Below, one piece after another: positions 33,236 through 42,095 of a stretch of 64,000 bases of DNA. The position numbers were made by a program, and so were the translations under genes. The DNA lies in the NCBI RefSeq assembly GCF_003664005.1, contig NZ_RCCJ01000001.1:868001-932000 (forward strand), written 5' to 3'. The stretch comes from Hydrogenivirga caldilitoris. GTDB taxonomy: Bacteria; Aquificota; Aquificia; Aquificales; Aquificaceae. The notes beneath the pieces were generated by a model, which was given only the letters and a program-made list of their open reading frames with translations, was not told the DNA's origin and searched no databases. Numbering within the stretch: the first letter of the stretch is position 1; each line of letters begins with the position of its first letter.

Positions 33236-33259
33236 TTTATGTGGATACCTGCACATAAA
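33236..33259. promoter_or_regulatory. Operator-like palindrome 2 (TTTATGTG-N8-CACATAAA)
   Basis: Perfect 8-base arms at 33236-33243 and 33252-33259, about 120 bases upstream of the fic start. Second of four copies in 1.7 kb. Confidence 0.75.
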
Positions 33260-33279
33260 AGATTTCTTCCGGTCAGACG

Positions 33280-33303
33280 TTTATGTGTATATGCACACAT
33301 AAA
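33280..33303. promoter_or_regulatory. Operator-like palindrome 3 (TTTATGTG-N8-CACATAAA)
   Basis: Perfect arms at 33280-33287 and 33296-33303, 44 bases centre to centre from copy 2, which is about four helical turns. It lies just beyond the 3' end of the gene 33315-33653 and upstream of fic. Confidence 0.75.
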
Positions 33304-33314
33304 AACTGTTGTGC

Positions 33315-33653
33315 TCAGAAAGCCGTCTCTATCAAGGCTCTCAGGTATTCAAAAGTGTCCGAGTCGTCATACACATGTATGCGTAGAGGTTTCTTTCTAC
33401 CGTCCCACACACTCAGGATTTCCACGGCTCCTACCAGCACCTTCACCAGTATCTGTCTGTCGTAAATACGGATACTCACCAGGATGCTGTTCTGATTCCA
33501 GGCAAGGACTACCAGTTCAGGAGAGTGGTCAATGTAGTCTCTTAGAATATCCAGAACAAAGCAGAGCGTATGAACCGCAGGAACGTCTTTATAGTAGCTG
33601 AGGAAAGACTTTACGACGGGATTGAGATACTCTTTTTCTACTTTAACCCTCAT
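33315..33653 (-). CDS. Hypothetical protein (112 aa)
   Basis: A 112-aa protein starting MRVKVEKEYLNPVVKSFL at ATG 33653. A possible in-frame start at 33686 lies inside palindrome 4 and is not used. Helical N-terminus, then a strand-rich half (LVVLAWNQNSILVSIRIYDRQILVKVLVGAVEIL). No family is recognised. It is divergent from the excisionase-like gene, with palindrome 4 in between, so it is probably part of the element's regulated control region. Confidence 0.65.
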   Translation of the reverse strand: MRVKVEKEYLNPVVKSFLSYYKDVPAVHTLCFVLDILRDYIDHSPELVVLAWNQNSILVSIRIYDRQILVKVLVGAVEILSVWDGRKKPLRIHVYDDSDTFEYLRALIETAF

Positions 33654-33660
33654 ATGAGAA

Positions 33661-33722
33661 ATAGCGCAAAAATTGTTTATGTGCATCTACCCACATAAAA
33701 CCGGCTCAGAATTTTGCGCTAT
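33661..33722. promoter_or_regulatory. Operator-like palindrome 4 nested in a larger inverted repeat
   Basis: TTTATGTG (33676-33683) and CACATAAA (33692-33699) form the fourth copy. They are nested inside a second inverted repeat: ATAGCGCAAAAATT (33661-33674) and AATTTTGCGCTAT (33710-33722). The block fills the space between the divergent genes 33653 and 33731, so it should hold both promoters and their control sites. It may also be an excisionase or integrase arm-site region. Confidence 0.7.
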
Positions 33723-33730
33723 ACAGATGG

Positions 33731-33925
33731 ATGAGCGGGGTTTTGACCGTCAAAGACGTCGCTCAGATGCTCGGAGTGACAGAACAGCAGGTAAGGAGAC
33801 TGACGTATAAGGGAAAACTGCCGGGAAGAAAGTGGGGAAAGAAGATCATCTTCCTCAAGGAAGAACTGGATGAATACTTCAGGAGTTTGCCTTTTGTAAA
33901 TCCTATGGTAGACAAGCTAAAATAG
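33731..33925 (+). CDS. Excisionase-like helix-turn-helix protein
   Basis: A 64-aa protein: LTVKDVAQMLGVTEQQVRRLTYKGKLPGRKWGKKIIFLKEELDEYF, the classic excisionase/MerR-like winged HTH with the basic wing G-R-K-W-G-K-K. It ends five bases before the integrase start. In such elements this protein directs excision and often regulates the integrase. It is also a candidate ligand of the palindromes around it. Confidence 0.85.
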   Translation: MSGVLTVKDVAQMLGVTEQQVRRLTYKGKLPGRKWGKKIIFLKEELDEYFRSLPFVNPMVDKLK

Positions 33926-33929
33926 GAGT

Positions 33930-34997
33930 ATGCCGAGGGGAGAGGGCTATCTCAGGAAGAGAGGAAAGAACTGGTATTTCGAGTTCATGTATCAGGGTAA
34001 ACGATACTATGTCAAGATAGGGAATGTCGCTAAGACCGTTGCACGAGAAATCGCTAACGAGATAAGAGCTCAGGTAATCCGGGGAGAGTGGATACCACCG
34101 AAAGAGAAAAACACTACCTTCAAGGAGGTAGCGAGAAAATACCTCGAATGGTATGAAACCCGCTCACACGCAAGGAAAAAGGCAAAGGACATACACAGAT
34201 ACAGAGTAGAGAAGCTCGTGGAGTACTTCGGGGACTATCAGCTCCAGAGGATTTCATATTTCACGGTAGAGCACTACAAGAAGAAGAGACTACAGAATGG
34301 AGTAGGTAAAGACACGATAAACAAAGAACTGACCGTTCTCAAAAGTATCTTCAACAGAGCCAAAGAGCTGGGCTTGTTTTCCGGAGACCTGCCGAAGATA
34401 GAGAAGTTCAGGGATGTTGAGAATGAAAGGCTCAGGTATCTCACTCCCGAAGAGGCTAAGAAGCTGATAGATACCTGCCCCGAATGGCTCAAACCAGCAG
34501 TAATATTTGCTCTTAATACGGGACTGAGAGCGGGAGAGATATTCTCCCTCAAGTGGGATCAGGTAGACTTCAAGAACAGGAAGATCTACATAGAGCCAAC
34601 AAACACAAAGACAAAGAAGATCTACAAGATACCGATGAACAAAACTGTGTATGAATTACTGATGAAGCTAAAGGAAGAGCAAAAGGAAGGAGGGATAGAC
34701 CACGGGTATGTTTTCATCAACTCGAAGGGGGAGCCGTATAGTGCAGAATGGAACGGATACAGGAGAGCCTTTCAAACAGCTTGCCGAAAGGCAGGTATAA
34801 AGAACTTCCGATTTCATGACCTCAGGCACACTTTTGCTTCTTGGGTAGCGATGAAATCAAAGGACATATATGCAGTTCAGAAACTCCTCCACCACTCAGA
34901 CCTTTCCATGACAAAGAGATATGCCCATCTGACAGATGAATACCTTCAAGAAGTAGTGGACAGTATCGACTTCGGCAGTATTTCGTCAACGGGATAG
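33930..34997 (+). CDS. int: Tyrosine recombinase / integrase
   Basis: A 355-aa integrase. The N-terminal Arm-type domain (GYLRKRGKNWYFEFMYQGKRYYVKIG) is followed by a core-binding SAM-like domain (about 65-150) and the catalytic domain. Catalytic residues are visible: Arg in NTGLRAGEIFSLKW, Lys in the beta-hairpin around TNTKTKKIYKIP, His-x2-Arg in FHDLRHTFASW, His in LLHHSDLSMTKRYAH and the nucleophile Tyr in the same segment. The gene ends 18 bases from the intact tRNA-Pro, its probable integration target. It appears intact. Confidence 0.95.
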   Translation: MPRGEGYLRKRGKNWYFEFMYQGKRYYVKIGNVAKTVAREIANEIRAQVIRGEWIPPKEKNTTFKEVARKYLEWYETRSHARKKAKDIHRYRVEKLVEYFGDYQLQRISYFTVEHYKKKRLQNGVGKDTINKELTVLKSIFNRAKELGLFSGDLPKIEKFRDVENERLRYLTPEEAKKLIDTCPEWLKPAVIFALNTGLRAGEIFSLKWDQVDFKNRKIYIEPTNTKTKKIYKIPMNKTVYELLMKLKEEQKEGGIDHGYVFINSKGEPYSAEWNGYRRAFQTACRKAGIKNFRFHDLRHTFASWVAMKSKDIYAVQKLLHHSDLSMTKRYAHLTDEYLQEVVDSIDFGSISSTG

Positions 34998-35015
34998 GGG
35001 AGAAGCGGGAAATCC

Positions 35016-35088
35016 TCGGGGCGAGCGGACTTGAACCGCCGACCTCTGGCTCCCGAAGCCAGCGCTCTACCACCTGAGCTACGCCCCG
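35016..35088 (-). tRNA. tRNA-Pro (anticodon CGG), intact; attR site
   Basis: A 73-nt cloverleaf. Acceptor CGGGGCG pairs with CGCCCCG. The D-arm is GCTC/GAGC. The anticodon arm is CTGGC-TTCGGGA-GCCAG with anticodon CGG, and the T-arm is GGCGG-TTCAAGT-CCGCT. C1-G72 and A73 are typical of tRNA-Pro. CCA is not encoded. A TATAAT at 35100-35105 (minus strand) gives a promoter about 11 bases upstream. The 3' half is repeated at 5987-6039, so this copy appears to have been rebuilt by integration. Confidence 0.95.
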
Positions 35089-35131
35089 TCAGTTAATTAA
35101 TTATACGAGGAGGAAACAGGGGAAGAGAGGT

Positions 35132-38100
35132 TTAAGAATCCTCTCCCCCTTTGCTGTCACCGCTTGGGGCTGTAGCCGGCTGATAAGCTTCTTTGGGTAT
35201 GAATTGGAAGTCTCCGTCTTTAAAGTCAACCACTATCTTCATTCCATCCTTAACTTCACCCCTGATTATCTTGTCAGCTAAAGGTGTTTCAATGTACCTC
35301 TGTATAGTTCTCTTTAGAGGTCTTGCACCAAAGGCAGGGTCATAACCCCGTGCAACGAGCTCGTTTTTAGCCTCATGGGTCAGCTCAATCTCTATATCTC
35401 TTTCTCTGAGTCTGCGGTTTACGTTGGCAACCAAGAGGTCAATAATCTGAGATAGCTCCCTCATCGTGAGAGGTTTGAAGACTATCACCTCATCAACCCT
35501 GTTAAGGAATTCAGGTCTGAAGAAGACCTTGAGCTCTTCAAGAACTTTATCCTTAGCCTTTTCAAACTCCCTTTGAACTACATCTTCGTTGGCGTCAACG
35601 GGTATGTTAAGTAGGTACTGGCTACCTATATTTGAAGTCATTATGATAACCGTGTTTCTGAAGTCAACGGTCCTTCCATGGGAATCTGTGAGCCTTCCGT
35701 CATCAAGAACTTGAAGGAATAGGTCAAATACCCTTGGGTGAGCTTTCTCAATCTCATCAAGAAGTATGACCGAGTAAGGTTTTCTTCTAACCGCCTCGGT
35801 AAGCTTTCCACCCTCTTCATATCCCACGTATCCTGGAGGTGCGCCTATTAACTTAGCAACGGAATGCTCTTCCTTAAATTCGGACATATCCAGCCTTATA
35901 AGGGCATCCTCTTCACCAAAGAGGAGTTCTGCTAGTGCCTTTGAAAGCTCTGTTTTACCTACACCGGTTGGTCCAAGGAAGAGAAAGCTGGCTATCGGTC
36001 TTTTGGGGTCTTTCAGACCAGCCCTGGCTCTCCTCACCGCCTCGGCTACTGCCTTTACAGCATGCTCTTGATCAACAACCCTCCTGTGCAGCTCTTCTTC
36101 AAGTTTAAGGAGTTTTTCCATCTCCTCCTCTTTCAGTCTTGTAACTGGTATCCCTGTCCATTCGGAGACAACCTGTGCCACATCATCCCATGTGACAACG
36201 AGCTCCTCAGCTTTCTGGGATTCAAGGGCTTTCAGCTCCTTTTCAAGGTTTACCTTCTCTATCTTAAGCTGGGCTTCCCTCTCATAATCTCCCTTTTCAG
36301 AGGCTTTAATGATTTCTTTATCAAGCTCGTCTATCCTCCTTTTTAGCTCTTTAGCCTTAACGTCTACACTACCGAGCTTTTCCATGAGGAGCTGTCTTTC
36401 CTTCTCAAGCTGAACCTTCTGAACTTTGAGCTGGGCTTCCCTCTCGTAGTTACCTTCAAGGTTTGCCTTCACTATCTCCTCTTCTAGAGCTTTTAGCTTC
36501 CTCTCAATTTCTTGTATCTCAGGAGGTACGGATATAACCGAAAGTTTCTTTCGTGCGGAAGCCTGGTCCAGCGCGTCTATAGCCTTGTCGGGAAGCTTCC
36601 TGAAGGTCACATATCTCCTTGTGAGTTTTACCGCAGCCTCTATAGCCTCGTCAGATATTTTCACCTTATGGTGCTGCTCAAGTTTTGGTCTCAACCCCTT
36701 GAGTATCTCTAAGGTCTCCTCCTCCGAAGGCTCGTCAACGTATATGGGTTGAAACCTCCTCTCAAGGGCAGGATCTTTCTCTATGTATTTTCTATATTCA
36801 TCAACGGTTGTAGCACCTATAACCCTTATCTCACCCCTCGCGAGAGCCGGTTTCATTATATTACCGGCATCAACGGCACCTTCAGCCTTTCCCGCACCAA
36901 CTATAGTGTGTATTTCATCTATAAAGAGTATTACGTTACCCTTTTCCTTCACTTCATCAAGGAGGGCTTTCATCCTTTCCTCAAATTCACCTCTGTACTT
37001 GGAACCGGCAAGTAGTGTCGCCATATCAACTGCCCATATCTCCTTGTCCTGAAGCTCCGTTGGAACTTCCTTGTTTACGATTCTCTGAGCTAAGCCTTCA
37101 ACTATCGCTGTCTTACCAACTCCTGGGTCTCCCACCAAGACAGGGTTATTCTTTGTTCTCCTCAGAAGTACCTCAATCAGCTGGTTTATCTCCCTCTCCC
37201 TTCCTATCACAGGGTCAAGCTTACCTTCCTTTGCAAGCTGGGTCAGATTCACGCCGAACCTCTCAAGGGGAGATTTCTCCTCTTCTTTCAGCTCCTGTCC
37301 TACATCTTTCATCTCTTTTTCACCTCCTAATACCTGATTTATTAATCTACCTCCGATTGTATCCTTTGCCTCAACCAGAGAGGCACCTATATGGGAGGGT
37401 TGCACCTGGGTTTCTCCCTCACTGACAGCCCTGTTCTGGGCGTCCTCAAGAACTCTTATCAAGTAGGTGCTGTAATCAAAGCTTGGTTTCTTCCCAAATA
37501 CTCTTTCCGCTATCCTGTCAATAACCCTGTCGGGCGATATCCCTATCTCCTTTACCTGTTGAATTAGGGAAGAATCCTCTATAGCCTTTCTTATGAGTCC
37601 GTCTATTGAAAGCCTGTTGTCAAGGAAAGCTCTCACGTCCTCTGACTTGAATACCGAGGTTAAACTCCTTTCAACACCCTCCAGCTGTCTGCGGTAATTT
37701 TGCTCCAGAGAGTTGAGTCTTCTGAGTTCAAGCTCAAGACTTTCCAATGTCCAGTAATCCCTGTACCTGCGTGCCTGTTCCAGCTCCCTCTGAAGCCTGT
37801 CCTTTGCCTGTCTTATCCGCTGAAGTTCCGTCTGAACCCCACCTATGTCTGACTTTACCTGCATTATCTGGGAGCGGAGGTTTATGAGGTGTTTCGCTTC
37901 CTGTTCAACTGCCTTTTCAATCTGTTCCCACAGGTTGCCAAGGTGTTCCCTTATCCTTTTAAGAAACTCCTTCCTTTCAACCCCTCTCTTTTCAAGGAAC
38001 TTGGCAAGGGGAGAACTCTCATCTGACAATAGGGCTATCAGGAGGTGGTCTGTATCCACTTTCGTGTCACCCTGCTGACGGGCTATCTCCTTTGCCGTTT

Positions 38101-38146
38101 CCAGATACTCAAGGGAACGTGCCGAGAACAGATTTTCGCTTATCAT
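35132..38146 (-). CDS. clpB: Protein disaggregase ClpB
   Basis: A 1004-aa AAA+ chaperone that, with DnaK, pulls aggregated proteins apart. Two Walker A motifs (GDPGVGKT at 339-346 and GPTGVGKT in the second module), Walker B segments ILFIDEIHT and [11 protein letters not shown], and a long coiled-coil M domain between them. It exceeds the usual ~860 aa because a predicted coiled coil of about 95 residues (about 70-165) splits the N-terminal Clp-repeat domain, and the M domain carries a duplicated block ([14 protein letters not shown] and [14 protein letters not shown]). Upstream lie a strong promoter and an HspR-type operator. Separated from the tRNA by about 40 bases. Confidence 0.95.
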   Translation of the reverse strand: MISENLFSARSLEYLETAKEIARQQGDTKVDTDHLLIALLSDESSPLAKFLEKRGVERKEFLKRIREHLGNLWEQIEKAVEQEAKHLINLRSQIMQVKSDIGGVQTELQRIRQAKDRLQRELEQARRYRDYWTLESLELELRRLNSLEQNYRRQLEGVERSLTSVFKSEDVRAFLDNRLSIDGLIRKAIEDSSLIQQVKEIGISPDRVIDRIAERVFGKKPSFDYSTYLIRVLEDAQNRAVSEGETQVQPSHIGASLVEAKDTIGGRLINQVLGGEKEMKDVGQELKEEEKSPLERFGVNLTQLAKEGKLDPVIGREREINQLIEVLLRRTKNNPVLVGDPGVGKTAIVEGLAQRIVNKEVPTELQDKEIWAVDMATLLAGSKYRGEFEERMKALLDEVKEKGNVILFIDEIHTIVGAGKAEGAVDAGNIMKPALARGEIRVIGATTVDEYRKYIEKDPALERRFQPIYVDEPSEEETLEILKGLRPKLEQHHKVKISDEAIEAAVKLTRRYVTFRKLPDKAIDALDQASARKKLSVISVPPEIQEIERKLKALEEEIVKANLEGNYEREAQLKVQKVQLEKERQLLMEKLGSVDVKAKELKRRIDELDKEIIKASEKGDYEREAQLKIEKVNLEKELKALESQKAEELVVTWDDVAQVVSEWTGIPVTRLKEEEMEKLLKLEEELHRRVVDQEHAVKAVAEAVRRARAGLKDPKRPIASFLFLGPTGVGKTELSKALAELLFGEEDALIRLDMSEFKEEHSVAKLIGAPPGYVGYEEGGKLTEAVRRKPYSVILLDEIEKAHPRVFDLFLQVLDDGRLTDSHGRTVDFRNTVIIMTSNIGSQYLLNIPVDANEDVVQREFEKAKDKVLEELKVFFRPEFLNRVDEVIVFKPLTMRELSQIIDLLVANVNRRLRERDIEIELTHEAKNELVARGYDPAFGARPLKRTIQRYIETPLADKIIRGEVKDGMKIVVDFKDGDFQFIPKEAYQPATAPSGDSKGGEDS

Positions 38147-38162
38147 TCCTCTTCCTCCTATT

Positions 38163-38209
38163 TAATTGCTATTATAATATTTCTTGAGTATATTATTGTC
38201 AAGTTTTTC
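38163..38209 (-). promoter_or_regulatory. clpB promoter with HAIR-like (HspR) operator
   Basis: On the minus strand TTGACA and TATTAT are spaced 17 bases apart, followed by an AGGAGG ribosome-binding site before ATG 38146. An inverted repeat at 38183-38203 reads CTTGAGT-N7-TGTCAAG on the plus strand. The HspR consensus (HAIR) is CTTGAGT-N7-ACTCAAG, so one arm is perfect and the other has two mismatches. It overlaps the -35 box, a good place for repression. Confidence 0.65.
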
Positions 38210-38257
38210 TGAGGCGGTTTCCACCATTCATAAATAGTCTTTTCCAATAGAAGGGTA

Positions 38258-40129
38258 TTAATACTCCTCCCCGCTCCACATATCGTGTGTGAACCTGACC
38301 ACCCTGTTCCTCCCGCCTTCCTTTGCCTTGTAAAGGGCTACATCTGCGAACTTAACACACTGCCAGAACTTTCCTTCACAGTCCTTGGGAAACTCCGAAA
38401 CTCCTATACTCACTGTCTTCTTTAAAACTCCCCCAGATACCTCTATAGGTCTGTTCTCAACCGCCTGTCTTATCTTCTCCGCTACCCGCTCAGCAGCTCC
38501 TTCTTGAGAATCCACAAGGAGGACCATTATCTCTTCCCCGCCAAACCTTATCACATAGTCCGCTTCCCTGACGTTATTTTTTATAGTCTGGGCTATCTCT
38601 TTTAGAACCCTGTCACCTACATCGTGTCCGTACTTGTCGTTGACCTGTTTAAAGTAGTCTATATCTACCATGAGGATTCCAAGGATAGTCCCCCTCCTCT
38701 TTATCTGGGCGGATAGTTTATCCACGATCTCCTCAAGGAATCTACGGTTGTATAGCCCTGTAAGCTGGTCCACGTAGGACTGTTGCTGGAGCAGCTCCAT
38801 AAGGCTCTTAGACTCTAAAACGGGGGAAGCTTCCTGGAGATACCCTTTAATGTAGGGTATAAGCATCCTTACGAACATGTCCATGTCTTTCTCGTAAACT
38901 ATCTGGACTACGCTACCTACCTTTCCACCTATGTTTACGGGTATGCAGTAGTACTGGATTCCATGAGTTGAACACAGCTCGTTATGGGCGAATCTCGGAC
39001 ATATACACGGGAACTCCTGGGAGTCCACATCGTGTCCTGTTCTCTTAGCCCTGCACTCGTTAGCATTTTCCAGAATCACCTCAGAGCACCACATACTCTC
39101 ACCCTGAACCGCAATCGGGCGCATCGCATTCCTGCGTTCGTCAACTTCGTAAATTGAAAATTTGTCCAGGCTCATGTAGTCTCCGAGTATCGTCTCAAGC
39201 CTTTCGTATATCTCAGCCTTCCTTATATCCTGCTCTATAGTCCTCTTGAAATGGGATATCTTTACCAACTCTTCAACTATCTTCTCCGTGTCCTTGAGGG
39301 CGTTCTCCGTTTCCATAACGTTGTAGCCTATGAGCATTGAAACTTTCTCCCTGATGTTCGTGAGTATGAAGTTCAGCTGCTCACCGACCATGTTTATAAA
39401 CTGGGCAAGTTCCCCAGCCTCGTCCCTCAGGTCCGTTTCAAGCCTGCTTTTAAAGTTTCCCTCTTTGAAATTGCCCAGAACCTTCTTCATATCCTCAAAG
39501 AGCCTTCTGTAGGGGTCAAAGTGCTTTACTATGACCAGGAAGAGGAATACGAATATGCCTCCGGCGGTTACCGTGTAAAGTCCCAGCATAGTGAAGGCTT
39601 CATTCTTCTTCCCAGTTAAGTCCACGGCAAGGCTGATAGCGCCGAGAACTTCCCCCTCTTTTACCCTATGACACTGAAGACAGTTCACCTGCCCCGATGA
39701 GGAGGCTACGTAAGGTATCACCAGCCTGTATATGACCTTGTCCTTATCCTCAAGCAGGACCTTCTTAACCTTACCGGTATTAATAACCTCCCTTTCAATA
39801 GGGTCCGCAGGATTTTCCTTCTCCATACCGTTACCGAACTGCCTCTTGACCGCCTCACCTCTCAGTATCCTTATATACTCAAGACCTCTGGTATCCTTTA
39901 TCTGTTCAAGGAGCAGGTCTTTCCTGTCTATAACGTTAAGAACCATATAGGAGGTTAAAGTGTCTCTCACAAGCTCCGCTATAGTCATGGCTTCCTCTTC
40001 AGAGCCTTCTATTACGCTCTTTCTGAAGAAGAAAGCCACTATACCTACCGTGAGTATAAAGAGAGCTAAAAGCAAAGCCCCCGTCTTCAGTACCAGACGT
40101 CCCCTCATTCCCCGTAACATACTAATCAC
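38258..40129 (-). CDS. Diguanylate cyclase with a periplasmic haem-binding sensor
   Basis: A 623-aa membrane signalling protein. TM1 is at about 13-35 and TM2 at about 181-203. The periplasmic domain between them holds a single c-type haem motif CLQCH at 150-154. A HAMP linker (about 203-255), a GAF-like domain with several cysteines (about 310-440) and a C-terminal GGDEF domain with an active GGEEI sequence (RFGGEEIMVLL) follow. It should make c-di-GMP in response to a redox or gas signal at the haem. Next to resB, whose product helps attach haem to such CXXCH sites. Confidence 0.9.
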   Translation of the reverse strand: MISMLRGMRGRLVLKTGALLLALFILTVGIVAFFFRKSVIEGSEEEAMTIAELVRDTLTSYMVLNVIDRKDLLLEQIKDTRGLEYIRILRGEAVKRQFGNGMEKENPADPIEREVINTGKVKKVLLEDKDKVIYRLVIPYVASSSGQVNCLQCHRVKEGEVLGAISLAVDLTGKKNEAFTMLGLYTVTAGGIFVFLFLVIVKHFDPYRRLFEDMKKVLGNFKEGNFKSRLETDLRDEAGELAQFINMVGEQLNFILTNIREKVSMLIGYNVMETENALKDTEKIVEELVKISHFKRTIEQDIRKAEIYERLETILGDYMSLDKFSIYEVDERRNAMRPIAVQGESMWCSEVILENANECRAKRTGHDVDSQEFPCICPRFAHNELCSTHGIQYYCIPVNIGGKVGSVVQIVYEKDMDMFVRMLIPYIKGYLQEASPVLESKSLMELLQQQSYVDQLTGLYNRRFLEEIVDKLSAQIKRRGTILGILMVDIDYFKQVNDKYGHDVGDRVLKEIAQTIKNNVREADYVIRFGGEEIMVLLVDSQEGAAERVAEKIRQAVENRPIEVSGGVLKKTVSIGVSEFPKDCEGKFWQCVKFADVALYKAKEGGRNRVVRFTHDMWSGEEY

Positions 40130-40137
40130 CTATTGTT

Positions 40138-41802
40138 TTAATCGGCACTACCGCCGGCGGTTTGACCATGGGCGTGAACCTCTTCAAGCTCCCTTAAGAA
40201 GCTCTTTCTAAATTCCTCCCTGAATTTGTGGGAGTAAAAAGCTATCTTAGCTGTGTCCCCTTCAATTCTTACCCATACCTTTCTGTGAACCGTATAGAAG
40301 GCAACCATCATACCAAGCACCAGCACTATTGAGCCAAGCCATATTACGTTGGTTCCAGGATGGAAGGAGACCTGGAACCCGGAGTAGAATTGAGGAGAAA
40401 AACCATCCATGAAGAAAACGTAGGGGAAATCCTCAAGCTCCTTTATCTCTGAGTAAACCATGACGGTTATCTGTGGGTCGTAAACCACAGGTATATTGTA
40501 AGCCTTCCTCTTCCAGAGGACTTTGAGAACCACTGCCGGCGCTAACTGCCCCTGCATACCTGCCTGGGGATTGTTTATGTTCAGAACCACCTTCTCAACT
40601 GATATAAGCATGTCTTTAAACTCGGTCACCTTACCGCTTCCAACGGTAAACCTCCCAACTATGGCTTCCCTCACATCCTTCTGAGCTTTATCCTTATCAA
40701 CAACTACCACTCCCATCTCCCTAACACCGCCTGTAAGCCCGTAGGAAGCTTGAAAAATTCTATAGCTTCTGAATACGAAAGGCTCGTTCACCTCCACGGT
40801 GCCCTCTGCGACCTTCTCTCCCGAATTTATTATCTCTACCTTACTCCTGTAAGAGGCTATGGCATCTTTAAAAGCTTCGGCTACCCTTATCCCCTTCTCC
40901 TGAGCCTCATCTCCGTAAGTTATTATCTTGAACTCCTTCAAATGAATTGCAAAGGGTAGCTTGACCCTCTTATCGTCCGCACCCACCAGCATTATGTTTG
41001 ATGTTTCTCCTTCAGGTACAGGAAGGAAACCCCTCACACCAAAAATGGCGTCTATCAAGGCACCAGCCATTATCACCAGAAGGGCTATGTGAACTATGTA
41101 TACTCCGAGTCTTGAATACTTCCCCTTCTCCGCAAAGAGATACACCCTGTTCCCTTCTTCCTCCTTAAAAACCCTGAAGCCCTTACTTACCAGAAGGTTG
41201 ATAATATCCTTAGGGTCCTTTATCCTGACCGATATGGGTTTAAGGTGCTTTTCCGCTCTCTCGTCAAGCTTGATGACTCTTTCGCTGCCGAAGGTCTGCC
41301 TCCAGATTCTTGGTAGCCTCTTTATTGAGCACACTATTAGATTGACGGCGAGCAGGACTATGAGGGTTATGTAATACCATGAGTGGAAAACATCGTTCAA
41401 CCACAGCTTCCAAAACCAAACGGCTTTTGTGGGTCCGAACTTGTCAAGGTAAGCTTCAAAGGGCTGGAGCTGCTGAATATATGTGGAGCCAAGCATTGAA
41501 AGTATACCGAGCAGAAGCATTATGAATATGGCGAGTTTCAAAGAGGCAAAGAGGTCATATACAAACCCAAACAGGTTTCCATGCTTCCTGTAATCCTTTA
41601 TGAGGTCCTTAAAACCTCTGAACAGGGTGACTCCAAGTCCTGTTACAAACAAGAGGGCTGACGCACCAAAGATGCTCCAGTATACAAGGTTTGGCTCCTC
41701 AAGGTGAAAGAGCCCGTATATGACCACTCCTGCAAACAGTATGAGGGTGGCAACGAAAAAGCCGAAGGATTGAATAAATGAAACCATGACGCTGAGTTTC
41801 AT
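40138..41802 (-). CDS. resB: Cytochrome c biogenesis protein ResB/CcsB-type
   Basis: A 554-aa protein of the System II cytochrome c assembly pathway, which with CcsA/ResC carries haem to apocytochromes c outside the membrane. Helices at about 8-30 and 40-62, then FASLKLAIFIMLLLGILSMLGSTYIQ, the ResB signature, then further helices near 140-155 and 230-250. A large periplasmic loop (about 260-480) and a final helix (about 485-510) follow. Its start overlaps the SpoVG-like stop by four bases. The downstream diguanylate cyclase carries a haem c motif, so the pair may be co-expressed. Confidence 0.9.
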   Translation of the reverse strand: MKLSVMVSFIQSFGFFVATLILFAGVVIYGLFHLEEPNLVYWSIFGASALLFVTGLGVTLFRGFKDLIKDYRKHGNLFGFVYDLFASLKLAIFIMLLLGILSMLGSTYIQQLQPFEAYLDKFGPTKAVWFWKLWLNDVFHSWYYITLIVLLAVNLIVCSIKRLPRIWRQTFGSERVIKLDERAEKHLKPISVRIKDPKDIINLLVSKGFRVFKEEEGNRVYLFAEKGKYSRLGVYIVHIALLVIMAGALIDAIFGVRGFLPVPEGETSNIMLVGADDKRVKLPFAIHLKEFKIITYGDEAQEKGIRVAEAFKDAIASYRSKVEIINSGEKVAEGTVEVNEPFVFRSYRIFQASYGLTGGVREMGVVVVDKDKAQKDVREAIVGRFTVGSGKVTEFKDMLISVEKVVLNINNPQAGMQGQLAPAVVLKVLWKRKAYNIPVVYDPQITVMVYSEIKELEDFPYVFFMDGFSPQFYSGFQVSFHPGTNVIWLGSIVLVLGMMVAFYTVHRKVWVRIEGDTAKIAFYSHKFREEFRKSFLRELEEVHAHGQTAGGSAD

Positions 41803-42071
41803 ATTTTAAACCTTTCCTCGTAAATTTCCCTGACTTTTCTCCTTATCTCCTCAAGGAGTTCTTTGGAGATGACCTCTACAACTTCGTAGCTTCTATCTCC
41901 CAGCTGAACGCTGGGCATCTGGACGTAATAACCCCCGTAGCGGTTCTTCATCAGTTTGACGGTCTTAATGACTATAAGCTCTCCTATCTTCACGTCTGCG
42001 TAGCCCACAAGACCGCCTCTCTTTCCGGGAAGTTCAAAGGGGTAGAACTTGATAACTTCAACCTTAACCAC
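41799..42071 (-). CDS. spoVG: SpoVG-family protein
   Basis: A 90-aa protein with the SpoVG pattern: VKVEVIKFYP (first strand), GYADVKIGELIVIKTVKLMKNRYGGYYVQMPS (central strands and the N-G-x-[YF]-x-x-M-P-S motif) and a C-terminal helix ELLEEIRRKVREIYEE. SpoVG proteins are small nucleic-acid-binding regulators. It overlaps resB by four bases and is divergent from ftsY, with a 24-base gap. Confidence 0.82.
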   Translation of the reverse strand: MVKVEVIKFYPFELPGKRGGLVGYADVKIGELIVIKTVKLMKNRYGGYYVQMPSVQLGDRSYEVVEVISKELLEEIRRKVREIYEERFKI

Positions 42072-42095
42072 GGCATTTTTAGGATAATACTTATC

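Larger units (their letters stand above)
5994..35088. mobile_element. Integrative island carrying two CRISPR-Cas systems, inserted in tRNA-Pro
   Basis: The island is bounded by direct repeats of the tRNA-Pro(CGG) 3' half. The tyrosine integrase ends 18 bases from the intact tRNA, and an excisionase-like HTH gene is just before it. This is the textbook layout of tRNA-targeting elements. Content: two CRISPR arrays, a type III-B operon with CalpL/T/S-like genes, a type I-B operon, and a tail of small unknown genes, repeats, Fic and DUF2283 genes. The att repeats and integrase are seen directly; that all 29 kb entered as one unit is inferred. The CRISPR loci could have been captured later. Confidence 0.62.

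Noticed and set aside
33176-33601. Plus-strand open frame over the 112-aa gene
   Set aside because: It is antisense to a better candidate, crosses two palindromes, and has no ribosome-binding site.
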